NCBI RefSeq assembly: GCF_007753265.1
Contig: NZ_CP036349.1
Coordinates: 558,001 to 622,000 of the forward strand
Reading direction: 5' to 3'
DNA length: 64,000 nt
DNA from: Botrimarina mediterranea
GTDB taxonomy: Bacteria > Planctomycetota > Planctomycetia > Pirellulales > Lacipirellulaceae
Shown: piece after piece, positions 50,635 through 59,305 of the stretch
How the letters are laid out: every line of letters begins with the position of its first letter
How positions within the stretch are numbered: position 1 is the first letter of the stretch
Notes under the pieces: model-generated
Told to the model about the DNA's origin: nothing
The model's database searches: none
The model's input: the letters and a program-made list of their open reading frames with translations, nothing else
Position numbers and translations under genes: made by a program

Positions 50635-51369
50635 TCAGGCGTCGGCGGCCGCTTCCTTCTTCGCCTTCAGTCGCTCCCGCTTGCGGGCTTGGTTCGTCGC
50701 CAGCCGCCACTGCAACAGCTGGATTAGCGTCGCGAAGCCCATCGGCAGGTACATGTACGCTTTCGGCACCTCGATGTGGAACGCCTCCATCACCAACACG
50801 ACGCCGATCGTCACGAGGAACGACAGCGCGAGGATCTTGAACGTCGGATTCTTGATGACGAACTCGCCGATCGGCCCCGCCGCGAACATGAGCACGACGA
50901 ACGACAGAATCACCGCCGCCCAAATAACGTACATGTTATCGGTGAGCCCCACGGCCGTAATCACCGAGTCGAGGGCGAACACCAAGTCGAGCGCCACAAT
51001 CATCGCGATCGCCGACCAGAACGCTCCCTTCGGCGAAGCGCGGTCCTCGCCGTGGTGCTCGATCATCTCGACGGTGTGATGGATCTCTCGCACCGCCTTC
51101 CAGAGCAAGAACCCACCGCCCGCCAACAGAATCAGGTCGTGGACCGACATGCCATTGATGACGTCGCCCTCAAGCTGAAGGATAAACCCGAACCCGGCGA
51201 CCATCGCCAGCCGCGCCACCAGCGCCAGCCCTAGCCCCAAGATTCGCGCCACCTTCCGCTGCGCTTCGGGCAGCTTCGAGACAATGATCGTGATGACGAC
51301 GATGTTGTCGACGCCCAGCACCAGTTCGAGCGCGAGGAGCAAAAGCAGCGTGCCGAGATAGTCGGGCAT
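50635..51369 (-). CDS. TerC family membrane protein
   Basis: 244 aa. Seven spans. Conserved metal residues in ALELVLGVDNIVVITIIVSK and in AMIVALDLVFALDSVITAVG. The TerC group is tied to metal-ion (Mn2+) efflux or metal loading of exported enzymes; the tellurite link is historical. The C-terminal tail is Lys/Arg/Ala-rich. 148 bases precede the AKR gene on the same strand. Confidence 0.94.
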   Translation of the reverse strand: MPDYLGTLLLLLALELVLGVDNIVVITIIVSKLPEAQRKVARILGLGLALVARLAMVAGFGFILQLEGDVINGMSVHDLILLAGGGFLLWKAVREIHHTVEMIEHHGEDRASPKGAFWSAIAMIVALDLVFALDSVITAVGLTDNMYVIWAAVILSFVVLMFAAGPIGEFVIKNPTFKILALSFLVTIGVVLVMEAFHIEVPKAYMYLPMGFATLIQLLQWRLATNQARKRERLKAKKEAAADA

Positions 51370-51510
51370 GATCGGTGGGGCGGAGATGGGGGCGAATCGG
51401 GCGCAGGATGAAGCCAGCCGCCAGATGGTAAGCGAAGACAGGCCCCCTTCCCAAGAGAGCTAGCGGGCCCAAGAGAGCAAAGCCGGCGCCGGTCGCCCCG
51501 CGACCACAAG

Positions 51511-51687
51511 AGCCGTCGGCGCTAGCGGCGGGTGACGTCTGGAGGCGGCCATGTATTCCCTTCACAACCGAACTCCGGGAGCTAACGCTTTCCGGCTCGC
51601 ATGAAGTCGATCGCGGAGGGCAGCGCCGAACGGTCCGCCCCACCGACGCGGCCGCCTGCGAGCCGGGAAGCGTCGGCTCCCGGAGGG
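51511..51687. repeat. Mixed repeat remnants upstream of terC
   Basis: 51511-51535 is one arm of the CACCCGCGGCTAGCG family (inverted); about 51571-51604 and 51651-51687 carry CTCCGGGAGC...CCGGCTCGC and GCGAGCCGGGAAGCGTCGGC fragments of the GGCGAGCCG family, facing each other. The 341-bp gap 51370-51710 holds no gene that I can support. Confidence 0.55.
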
Positions 51688-51710
51688 CGCTAGGGCAACG
51701 CGTCGCCCGC

Positions 51711-52853
51711 TCACTTCCTTAAATACCGCGCACACGCCTCCACAATCCGCTGAGCGGATTGCCCGTCCCCATACGGGTTCGAAGCCTCCGCCATCGCGCG
51801 GTACGCGGCTTCGTCGCTGAGCAGCTCCGCCACGCCCGCCACGATTTTGTCGGCGAACGGGCCTACTAGCCGCACCGTGCCGGCCGCGACGCCTTCGGGG
51901 CGTTCGGTCGTGTCGCGCATCACGAGGACCGGCTTGCCAAGGCTGGGCGCCTCTTCTTGCACGCCGCCCGAGTCGGTCAGCACCACGCGGCTCGCGGCCA
52001 AGAGCGCGACGAACTCGCTGTACGGCTGCGGCGGCAACAGCCGCACGTTCGTCAGATTGCCGAGCCGTGCGTGGACGACTTCTTGAACGTTCGGGTTGAG
52101 GTGGACCGGGTAGACGAACTTCGTGTCGGTGAACCGTGCAGCGAGCGTCGCGATCGCCTCGCAGATCTGTTCGAAGCCCGTCCCAAAGTTCTCGCGGCGG
52201 TGGCCGGTGACGAGGACCATCGGCCCCTCGAAGAGGTCGGCGCCGCCGACACTACACAGCGTCTTCCGGAGCTCAACGCCGACGGCGGGGTCTTCTTGAC
52301 GACGCTGCTCCATCTTCAGCGCGTCGATCACCGTGTTGCCAGTGACGATCACCGACGCTGGGTCGATGTGTTCGCGGAGCAGGTTGTCGCGCGACTCGTT
52401 GGTGGGCGCGAAGTGCAGGGCGGCGAGCTGCGTCGTGAGCAGGCGGTTGCCCTCCTCGGGGAAGGGCGATTGCAGGTTGCCGGTCCGCAGGCCCGCCTCG
52501 ACGTGCCCGACCGGCACGCGGCGGTAGAACGCGGCCAGGGCCCCGGTGAGCACCGTGGAGGTGTCGCCCTGAACGAGCACGAGCTTCGGGTCGAGCGCCA
52601 CCAGGGCGTCGTCGATCGCGGTGAGCAGCCGAGCGGTGAGCGACGCCAGCGATTGATTCGGCTGCATCACCGCCAGGTCACGATCAACCCGCAGGCCGAA
52701 CAGGGAGATCACCTGATCGATGAGCTCGCGGTGCTGCCCCGTGTTGACGACGAGTGGCTCGAACCGGTCGTCGGCCTCCAGAGCGGCGATGACGGGGGCG
52801 AGCTTGATCGCCTCGGGGCGGGTGCCCATCAGGACGAGCGTGCGGTGCTTCAT
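51711..52853 (-). CDS. wecB: UDP-N-acetylglucosamine 2-epimerase (non-hydrolysing)
   Basis: 380 aa from the ATG at 52853. Epimerises UDP-GlcNAc to UDP-ManNAc. Landmarks: VLMGTRPEAIKLAPVIAALE, QHRELIDQVISLFGL, LVQGDTSTVLTGALAAFYRR, VGHVEAGLRTGNLQSPFPEE, VTGHRRENFG, and LTDSGGVQEEAPSLGKPVLV. Catalytic D, E and H positions are kept. Divergent from the polysaccharide cluster. Together with the dehydrogenase at 56668 it could supply UDP-ManNAcA. Confidence 0.96.
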   Translation of the reverse strand: MKHRTLVLMGTRPEAIKLAPVIAALEADDRFEPLVVNTGQHRELIDQVISLFGLRVDRDLAVMQPNQSLASLTARLLTAIDDALVALDPKLVLVQGDTSTVLTGALAAFYRRVPVGHVEAGLRTGNLQSPFPEEGNRLLTTQLAALHFAPTNESRDNLLREHIDPASVIVTGNTVIDALKMEQRRQEDPAVGVELRKTLCSVGGADLFEGPMVLVTGHRRENFGTGFEQICEAIATLAARFTDTKFVYPVHLNPNVQEVVHARLGNLTNVRLLPPQPYSEFVALLAASRVVLTDSGGVQEEAPSLGKPVLVMRDTTERPEGVAAGTVRLVGPFADKIVAGVAELLSDEAAYRAMAEASNPYGDGQSAQRIVEACARYLRK

Positions 52854-53119
52854 GGCGGTCGTGGGGGAGGGAGGGGCCCCCAAGTCTAACCCAACGCCGG
52901 ACGCTGCTGGGGCCTCGTGGAGAAGGTTTCGCTTGGGCCGGATGTGCGGGCTGGGCCGGCTGGGGCGTCCTCGGCAGGGGTCCCCGCCGCCGGGGTTCCG
53001 TTGCGGGACGTGCGGGAGCGGGGGAGAATGGAACTCGCTTAGCGGCCGGCTCGTCCTATGGCGGCTCTCGCGCACCGTCTCTCTCGCCTTTCCCCCGTCT
53101 ATCGCCGGCGTCGCTTACG
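52854..53119. other. Divergent intergenic region of the polysaccharide locus
   Basis: 266 bp between wecB (minus) and the flippase (plus), so it must carry both promoters. I cannot identify convincing -35/-10 pairs, operator repeats or JUMPstart-like motif. Confidence 0.3.
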
Positions 53120-54637
53120 TTGAACCAAGCCAACCTCCTGCTGCTAAATACCGGCGCCACTTTCGCCCGGATGGCGGCGAGTGTGGTGCTTGGTCTGTGG
53201 ACGACGAGGATTGCCTACCAGGAATTGGGTCGCGAAGGCTTCGGCGCCTATGCGGCGGCGCTGGCGGTGGTGATGCTGCTCCCGGTGCTGCTTGAAGCGT
53301 TCAGCTCCAGCGCCCAGCGGCACATCGCCTACGCGATTGGCGCGGCGGACGCCGACGAAGTCCACAAGGTCTCCGGCACCTTCGTGACGCTCTCATTGGC
53401 TGCGGCGGCTGTTTTCGCGGCTGTAATCTTCACGGCAGCGCCGTTGTTATCCGCGCCTCTGCAAGCAGCGCCTCCGCACGCCGATCGACTGTCGGCAGCG
53501 TTGGTCTGGATCGGCGTCATGACGTCCTTCGTCATCGCCCAAGCTCCTTACAGGTCCTACCTCATCGCGCGACAGTCAATTGCCCTCTTGACCGGCTTCG
53601 AGATGCTGGAATCGATCGCCCGATTCGGCGCGGCGGCGATGCTGCTGTGGAAGGTAGGGCCGACGATTGTCGACTACGCCCGGTACACGACTATCGCGGT
53701 CGGGATTCCGACTATGTTCGTTTTGGCTTGGTGCACAATCCGCTACTCTGCTTGCCGCCCGACAACGCCGACACGCGTCGGTCTCATTGCGGCTATGGGG
53801 GCATGGATAACCCTGGGATTGGCCGGATGGAAACTCCGCACCCAGGGCGTGCAAGTCGCAATCAATACGCTGTACGGCGCCGCGGAGACGGCGAGCTACA
53901 ACGTTGGTCTGCAGCTTGCACTCTACCAAAACAACCTTAGCTCGGCCGTTTACAGGGCTGTTCGGCCTGCGACGATCTCGGCCCAAGGGCGAGGGAAGAC
54001 CCAGCATGTGCGGCAGTTGGCGATTAGTTCCAGCAAGCTGATCTCGATCGGAACCTTAATCGCCGCCGGCCCGCTGCTGTTTGAGACGCGTACGATCTTG
54101 ACCTATTGGATCGGCGAAGCGCCCGACGACATGGTCACCATGGCGCGATTATTGGTCGGCTGGATTGCGTTAAAAGACCTTTCGATAGGACACCTAACGG
54201 CGATCCATGCCGACGGCCGCGTTGCGCGCCACGAGGCATTGGTGCTTGGCATCGATCTTGTCGCCCTCACGGCAGGGTGTGCGGCGGCAATCTCTGGCGC
54301 GCCGGTATGGGTACTGCCGATGGCCGCCATGCTGGCAGTAATCGGGCATGGCGTTATGCGGGTGATGCTGTATTCCGACGTCGCCGCGTTGACGCCTCGC
54401 GACTGGGCCTCTTCAGTCCTTGCTCCATGGGCCTCAGTTGCCGCCGGCGTCGCCATCGTGTCGGCATTGCTGATTGGTCTGCTTGAGCCAACTGTAACAC
54501 GTCTGGTGTTAGTTGTGGCAGGCACTGCCTTGGTCTCGGCCTTTATGACGTACATCGTAGTATTCGATGCCGAAGAGCGCCGCCGCCTGTGGGAAGCTGT
54601 CCAGGGCGCGCGCCGACGGCTGAGCGGAATTTCTTGA
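53120..54637 (+). CDS. Wzx-type polysaccharide flippase
   Basis: 505 aa from a TTG at 53120 (MNQANLLLLNTGATFARMAA); the next ATG at 53171 would cut into the first membrane span. About 12-14 spans. Typical MATE/MOP polysaccharide transporter start (GLWTTRIAYQELGREGFGAY). Moves lipid-linked repeat units across the inner membrane. First gene of the + strand cluster; nine predicted cotranscribed features follow with short gaps. Confidence 0.88.
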   Translation: MNQANLLLLNTGATFARMAASVVLGLWTTRIAYQELGREGFGAYAAALAVVMLLPVLLEAFSSSAQRHIAYAIGAADADEVHKVSGTFVTLSLAAAAVFAAVIFTAAPLLSAPLQAAPPHADRLSAALVWIGVMTSFVIAQAPYRSYLIARQSIALLTGFEMLESIARFGAAAMLLWKVGPTIVDYARYTTIAVGIPTMFVLAWCTIRYSACRPTTPTRVGLIAAMGAWITLGLAGWKLRTQGVQVAINTLYGAAETASYNVGLQLALYQNNLSSAVYRAVRPATISAQGRGKTQHVRQLAISSSKLISIGTLIAAGPLLFETRTILTYWIGEAPDDMVTMARLLVGWIALKDLSIGHLTAIHADGRVARHEALVLGIDLVALTAGCAAAISGAPVWVLPMAAMLAVIGHGVMRVMLYSDVAALTPRDWASSVLAPWASVAAGVAIVSALLIGLLEPTVTRLVLVVAGTALVSAFMTYIVVFDAEERRRLWEAVQGARRRLSGIS

Positions 54638-54657
54638 CACCGACTCCATACGGGCAG

Positions 54658-55638
54658 ATGCAATCAGCCAAGCTACTGAACTCGTTGGTCGAGACGCTAA
54701 ACCCCTATGCGGGACGGCCGGTTTATCTTGACCGACTCCACGGCAATCATGGCGACGCTCTCATTGTCATGGGGGCCGAGCAGGCATGCCGGCGCGCCGG
54801 TTGCCGCATTGTCGATACGCCGGAGGAAGCGGACGCAATTTTCGTCGTGGGCGGCGCTGGCCTGTCGTCGGTCTGGGGAGGCGCCTACTGCGAGCTCGAG
54901 CGCTACTACGAAGGGAGCCTCGCCGCGAAGCCGCTCGTCATCTTCCCGAGCACGCTCTCGTTCGAAGCATCTGACTTCGTGGATCGCATTAACCACCGTC
55001 CAGGCGCCACAGTTCTCTTCGCGCGGGAACGCCCGTCGCTCGAGCGAGCGCAGGCAGTCGCCTGGGGGCCGCGCGTGCTGCTCGGGTTGGATGACGACAC
55101 GGCGTTCCATCTCAGGGACACCGACTGGCTGCAGTCGCTGAAGAGCCGCACCCGGGCGCGACATCTGTTGATCGTAGAACGCCGTGACGCCGAATCCCTT
55201 GGCGGCCAGCCGGAAGCGACGGTGCGGGCCCCCTCGACGCTCAAGCGGCTGGCTCCAATGTGGCTGAAACGCCGGGTGAAGCTTTCGTCTCATATGCGTA
55301 GCCGCACCGACACGTCATTTTACCGTTGGGCGGTCGAAGAATCGGAGCGATCGCTCGGTATTTCCCCAAAGGATGTTCCCGTTGTGCCGATCGATATCAG
55401 TCAACAGAGCATCGTGTCGTTCGACCGATTTCTCAGCCTGATCACCGATGCCGCCGCCGTTGTCACCACCCGGTTGCACGTCGGGATCCTCGCGGCGTTG
55501 CTCGACAAGCCAACGGTCATGGTCGGCGGCGATCGCAAGTACGCAAAAATCAGTGGAATCTATCAGCAATCGATGACCGAAATGGACTGCGTACGCTACT
55601 TCGACAATCCTCTCGACCCAGAGGAGAAGTCGGCGTAG
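54658..55638 (+). CDS. Polysaccharide pyruvyl transferase family protein
   Basis: 326 aa from the ATG at 54658, 20 bases after the flippase stop. GT-B-like fold of the PssK/CsaB family: LDRLHGNHGDALIVMGAEQA, ADAIFVVGGAGLSSVWGGAY, VLFARERPSLERAQAV, and AAVVTTRLHVGILAALLDKP, then VMVGGDRKYAKISGIYQQ. It would add a pyruvate ketal to a sugar of the repeat unit, from phosphoenolpyruvate. Confidence 0.9.
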   Translation: MQSAKLLNSLVETLNPYAGRPVYLDRLHGNHGDALIVMGAEQACRRAGCRIVDTPEEADAIFVVGGAGLSSVWGGAYCELERYYEGSLAAKPLVIFPSTLSFEASDFVDRINHRPGATVLFARERPSLERAQAVAWGPRVLLGLDDDTAFHLRDTDWLQSLKSRTRARHLLIVERRDAESLGGQPEATVRAPSTLKRLAPMWLKRRVKLSSHMRSRTDTSFYRWAVEESERSLGISPKDVPVVPIDISQQSIVSFDRFLSLITDAAAVVTTRLHVGILAALLDKPTVMVGGDRKYAKISGIYQQSMTEMDCVRYFDNPLDPEEKSA

Positions 55639-55655
55639 CGATCGCCGCTCAACCC

Positions 55656-56558
55656 ATGATTGGATCACCGAGCGTCACCGTCCTCGTCACCACCTACAAC
55701 CGCAAGGCCGAGATCGGCTGTTGCCTCGACTCGGTGCTGCGCCAGGATTACCCGTGCGAGGTGCTCGTTCTCGACGACGCGTCGAGCGACGGCACGATGG
55801 AATACGTACACGAGCACTACCCCCAGGTGCGTATCGACCGCGTCGAAAAGAACGTCGGTCTGATCGGGCAGCGTACCCGCGGCGGGCAACTCGCAACGGG
55901 CGACATCGTCATTTCAATCGACGACGACATCGAGCTGATGGCAAACGACACCGTGTCTCGCGTTGTCGCCGCCTTTGACGCGCCAGATATCGCAGCGGTC
56001 ACGTTCCCGAGCATCGACGTGCGTAAGGGACCGCGAGTGCTCTCCGATCCGCCGAGTGATGATCGGCGTTACGCGACGGCCGAGTACCGTGGCGGCGTCG
56101 TGGCGATGCGTCGCGACGTTTTCAATCGGCTCGGCGGCTACGACGCTCGATTGTACCGACAGGGCGAGGAGATGGACCTTGCCATCCGCCTCTACGCCGC
56201 AGGCTACGTCGTCGCGATGGCGCAAGCGACGCCGGTTCATCACTACGAGGCGCCACACCCGATGAAATCGACCGCCGTCTACTACCGGGCTCGGAACACC
56301 ATGTTGTTCTGCTGGTGGCGTTTACCTTGGCGATCGATCCCGCTGTACGTCGTCGTTAGGACTTGGAACCTGCTGAAGCTCGGACTGAGAATTGGTTTCC
56401 CTCTGACGACGCTCCGCGGAATTGCCGCGGGGCACTGGCTAGGGCTCACCGACCTGGCGAGTCGCCAAGCCCCCTCGCAGAAGGTCTTCAAGACCTTCGA
56501 GTGGCTCCGCCGGGGCGGGCCTCAGCCGCTGGACGAGGTTCGCCGCCGATTGGCGTGA
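55656..56558 (+). CDS. Family 2 glycosyltransferase
   Basis: 300 aa from the ATG at 55656, 17 bases after the preceding stop. GT-A: SVTVLVTTYNRKAEIGCCLD, VLVLDDASSDGTMEYVH, DXD-like SIDDDIEL at about 90, and ED-type acceptor-site signature RQGEEMDLAIRLYAAGYVVA. C-terminus has two weak hydrophobic helices. Acts on the cytoplasmic face, adding one sugar of the repeat unit. Confidence 0.94.
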   Translation: MIGSPSVTVLVTTYNRKAEIGCCLDSVLRQDYPCEVLVLDDASSDGTMEYVHEHYPQVRIDRVEKNVGLIGQRTRGGQLATGDIVISIDDDIELMANDTVSRVVAAFDAPDIAAVTFPSIDVRKGPRVLSDPPSDDRRYATAEYRGGVVAMRRDVFNRLGGYDARLYRQGEEMDLAIRLYAAGYVVAMAQATPVHHYEAPHPMKSTAVYYRARNTMLFCWWRLPWRSIPLYVVVRTWNLLKLGLRIGFPLTTLRGIAAGHWLGLTDLASRQAPSQKVFKTFEWLRRGGPQPLDEVRRRLA

Positions 56559-56667
56559 CTCTCCCCAGGACCACCCTCCAACGCTCGCTAGTTCGATCAC
56601 CGACTGCCCCGATACAGTAAACGGACACGATACCGTCAACGGCATCTCCCCTTCCTTGCAGGCCAAC

Positions 56668-58005
56668 ATGACCGCCGCCGTTTCCCAAGCCGATCAGCTC
56701 GAAAAGAAGATCCAGTCCAAAGAAGCCCGGGTCGGCATCATCGGCCTGGGCTACGTCGGGCTGCCGCTCATCAACGCCTATGTCGAGTCGGGCTACTCGG
56801 CGATGGGCTACGACGTCGATCCGAAGAAGATCGAGAAGCTCAACCGCGGCGAGACCTACATCGCCCACATCCGCCCGCAGATTATTCGGGGCTGGCTCGA
56901 TAAGGGACGCTTCGAGGCGACGGCCGACATGAAGCGGCTTTCCGAGTCGGACGTGCTACTCATCTGCGTGCCGACGCCGCTGTCGGAAAGCCGCGACCCG
57001 GACCTCAAGTATGTCGAGTCCACCGCCGAGGCGATCTCCGCCGCGCTGCGGCCGGGCCAGCTCGTGATCCTCGAGAGCACAACCTATCCCGGCACGACGC
57101 GCGACGTGGTCGTGCCGATCCTCGACAAGTCGGGCCTCAAGCTCGGCGTGGACTACTTCGTCGCGTACAGCCCCGAGCGTGAAGACCCCGGCAATAAGGA
57201 CTTCTCGACCAGCACCATCCCAAAGGTCGTGGGCGGCATGGACGAGACGTGCCTCAAGCTCGCCGACCTGTTCTACCAGCAAGCGATGACCAAGACGGTC
57301 CCCGTCTCAAGTTGCGAGATCGCCGAGGCCTGCAAGATCCTCGAGAACACCTATCGCAGCGTCAACATCGCGATGGTGAACGAGCTGAAGATGATCTACG
57401 ACCGTCTGGGCATCGATGTCTGGGAGGTCATCAACGCGGCAAAGACCAAGCCCTTCGGCTTCCAGGCGTTCTATCCCGGACCGGGCCTCGGCGGGCACTG
57501 CATCCCGATCGACCCGTTCTATCTCTCGTGGGTCGCCCGCAAGCACGAGCTGCCGGCGAAGTTCATCGAACTCTCCGGCGAGATCAACTCCTCGATGCCC
57601 GCGTACGTCGTGACACGCGTCGGCGAGGCGCTCAACAGCGTCGGCAAGCCGATCAAGGGAAGCAAGGTCGGCGTCTTAGGCGTCGCCTACAAGAAAGACA
57701 TCGACGACCCGCGCGAGAGTCCCGCTTACAAGGTGATGGAGCTGCTGCACGCGCGTGGCGCCGACCTCAGCTACTGCGACCCGCAGATTCCCACGCTCCC
57801 CGACGCCCGACGCTACAACGTGCTGCCGCTCGAAGCGCAACCGTATTCGCCCGAGTATCTCAAGTCGCTCGACTGCGCGGTGGTGGTGACCGACCACACG
57901 GCCTTCGACCCGCAGGTGCTGGTGGATTCGGCGCAGTTGATCGTTGACACTCGCAACGTGACGGCCGGAGTTACGGCGCCGGCGGGCCGGGTCTGGAAGG
58001 CATGA
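56668..58005 (+). CDS. UDP-N-acetylhexosamine 6-dehydrogenase (WbpA/WecC-like)
   Basis: 445 aa from the ATG at 56668. N-terminal Rossmann (VGIIGLGYVGLPLINAYVES), catalytic centre GPGLGGHCIPIDPFYLSW with the active cysteine, C-terminal UDP-binding half with GVAYKKDIDDPRESPAYKVM. Oxidises the C6 hydroxyl of a UDP-sugar to the uronic acid with NAD. The WecB gene nearby suggests UDP-ManNAc as substrate, but UDP-GlcNAc is possible. Its TGA overlaps the ATG of the next gene (58002-58005). Confidence 0.95.
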   Translation: MTAAVSQADQLEKKIQSKEARVGIIGLGYVGLPLINAYVESGYSAMGYDVDPKKIEKLNRGETYIAHIRPQIIRGWLDKGRFEATADMKRLSESDVLLICVPTPLSESRDPDLKYVESTAEAISAALRPGQLVILESTTYPGTTRDVVVPILDKSGLKLGVDYFVAYSPEREDPGNKDFSTSTIPKVVGGMDETCLKLADLFYQQAMTKTVPVSSCEIAEACKILENTYRSVNIAMVNELKMIYDRLGIDVWEVINAAKTKPFGFQAFYPGPGLGGHCIPIDPFYLSWVARKHELPAKFIELSGEINSSMPAYVVTRVGEALNSVGKPIKGSKVGVLGVAYKKDIDDPRESPAYKVMELLHARGADLSYCDPQIPTLPDARRYNVLPLEAQPYSPEYLKSLDCAVVVTDHTAFDPQVLVDSAQLIVDTRNVTAGVTAPAGRVWKA

Positions 58006-59183
58006 CGACCCCCGATGACAAGACGACCGGCGTTCCGATCAGAACAATCGTCGTCCAGCCGACGCTGGCGTCGTACCGTGTAGCGGTCTATCGCGAGCTA
58101 GCGGCGCGGCCGCAGATCGACCTTCGTGTCTGGTACGGCGAGCAGAAGGCGATCCGCAACGCGACGCCGGACGGCTTCGCCGCTGAGTTCAAGCCGATCC
58201 GCACCTGGAGCCTCGCCGGCCAAGAAGTGCTGTGGCACGCCGCGCAGATCGAGGCCGCCATCCGCGACGACGCGGACGCGATCGTCCTCGGCTGGAACGC
58301 CCGCTACTTGTCGCTGGCGCCAGCGCTGCGGCGGGCTCGCCGTGCGGGGAAGTCGGTCGTTCTGTGGGGGCATGGCGTCTCCAAGCGGGACAATTTCCTC
58401 CGCCGCTGGAACCGCAATCGGATGACGCGTAACGCCACGGCGCTGCTCTTCTACGACGACGTGAACGCCCAAGCCGCAATCGACTACGGCGTCCCAGCGG
58501 ATCGGGTCTTCGTAGCGCCTAACGCCCTCGACCAGACAGCGATCAGCGCCGCCCGCGAGTACTGGCTAGCGCGTCCCGACGAACTCGCCGCGTTCCAACA
58601 AGCGCAGGGCGTCGCCGGGCGCAAGGTGCTGCTGTTCGTGAGCCGGCTGACGCCTGAGAACCGCTTGGACCTGCTCATCGAAGCGGTTCGCCTCTTGAAG
58701 GGGGAGCACCCCGACGTGCTGGCGGTGCTGGTTGGTGGTGGGGCCGAAGAGGAGCGGGTGCGCGGCCTTATTCGTGAGGCGGGCGTCGAACACCACTTCC
58801 AACTCGTCGGGCCGATCTACGATCAGCACGAACTGGCGCCGTGGTTTCTGACCGCGGAGGCGTTCGCCTACCCGTCGACTATCGGGCTGAGTCTGTTGCA
58901 CGCCTTTGGCTACGGGTTGCCGGTGGTGACCAACGACAACCTGACGGGCCACGGCCCGGAGATCGTCGCCTTCCAGCCCGACCCCGAGCGTCCCGAAGCC
59001 AACGGGTTGGCGTACAGGACGGAAGACCCGGCGGACTTCGCCGCGAAGCTGGGCCGACTTCTCGACGATCGATCGTTGCGAGACCACCTAGGCGAGGGGG
59101 CCTACCGGACGGTCGAACAGAAGTACAACGTCCGGAATATGGTGGACGGGATGGTCGCAGCGATCGAGCGGGGGATGTCGTGA
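58002..59183 (+). CDS. Family 4 glycosyltransferase
   Basis: 393 aa. GT-B: acceptor half with VVLWGHGVSKRDNFLRRW, donor half with RKVLLFVSRLTPENRLDLLI, HFQLVGPIYDQHELAPWFLT, and AFAYPSTIGLSLLHAFGYGL. The EX7E-type C-terminal signature is partly visible (PSTIGLSLLHA with G-L-S in place of E-x-F), as in some GT4 branches. ATGA coupling to the dehydrogenase. Confidence 0.92.
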   Translation: MTTPDDKTTGVPIRTIVVQPTLASYRVAVYRELAARPQIDLRVWYGEQKAIRNATPDGFAAEFKPIRTWSLAGQEVLWHAAQIEAAIRDDADAIVLGWNARYLSLAPALRRARRAGKSVVLWGHGVSKRDNFLRRWNRNRMTRNATALLFYDDVNAQAAIDYGVPADRVFVAPNALDQTAISAAREYWLARPDELAAFQQAQGVAGRKVLLFVSRLTPENRLDLLIEAVRLLKGEHPDVLAVLVGGGAEEERVRGLIREAGVEHHFQLVGPIYDQHELAPWFLTAEAFAYPSTIGLSLLHAFGYGLPVVTNDNLTGHGPEIVAFQPDPERPEANGLAYRTEDPADFAAKLGRLLDDRSLRDHLGEGAYRTVEQKYNVRNMVDGMVAAIERGMS

Positions 59184-59305
59184 AGGAGGGTTGGGAACCC
59201 CAAGCCCCGTTCAAGCGTCTCAAACCGAATCCGAGCGCCCGCCGTCTCCTGGGCTAGACTCAGCTAGACCCCCGCCGCCGACCCGCGGCAGCCCGCGATA
59301 AGCCG

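Noticed and set aside
51773-51785. GGGTTCGAA resembling a tRNA T-loop
   Set aside because: Inside wecB coding sequence; no cloverleaf can be drawn around it.
51957-52889. 310-codon + frame opposite wecB
   Set aside because: Antisense of a certain enzyme, low-complexity translation.
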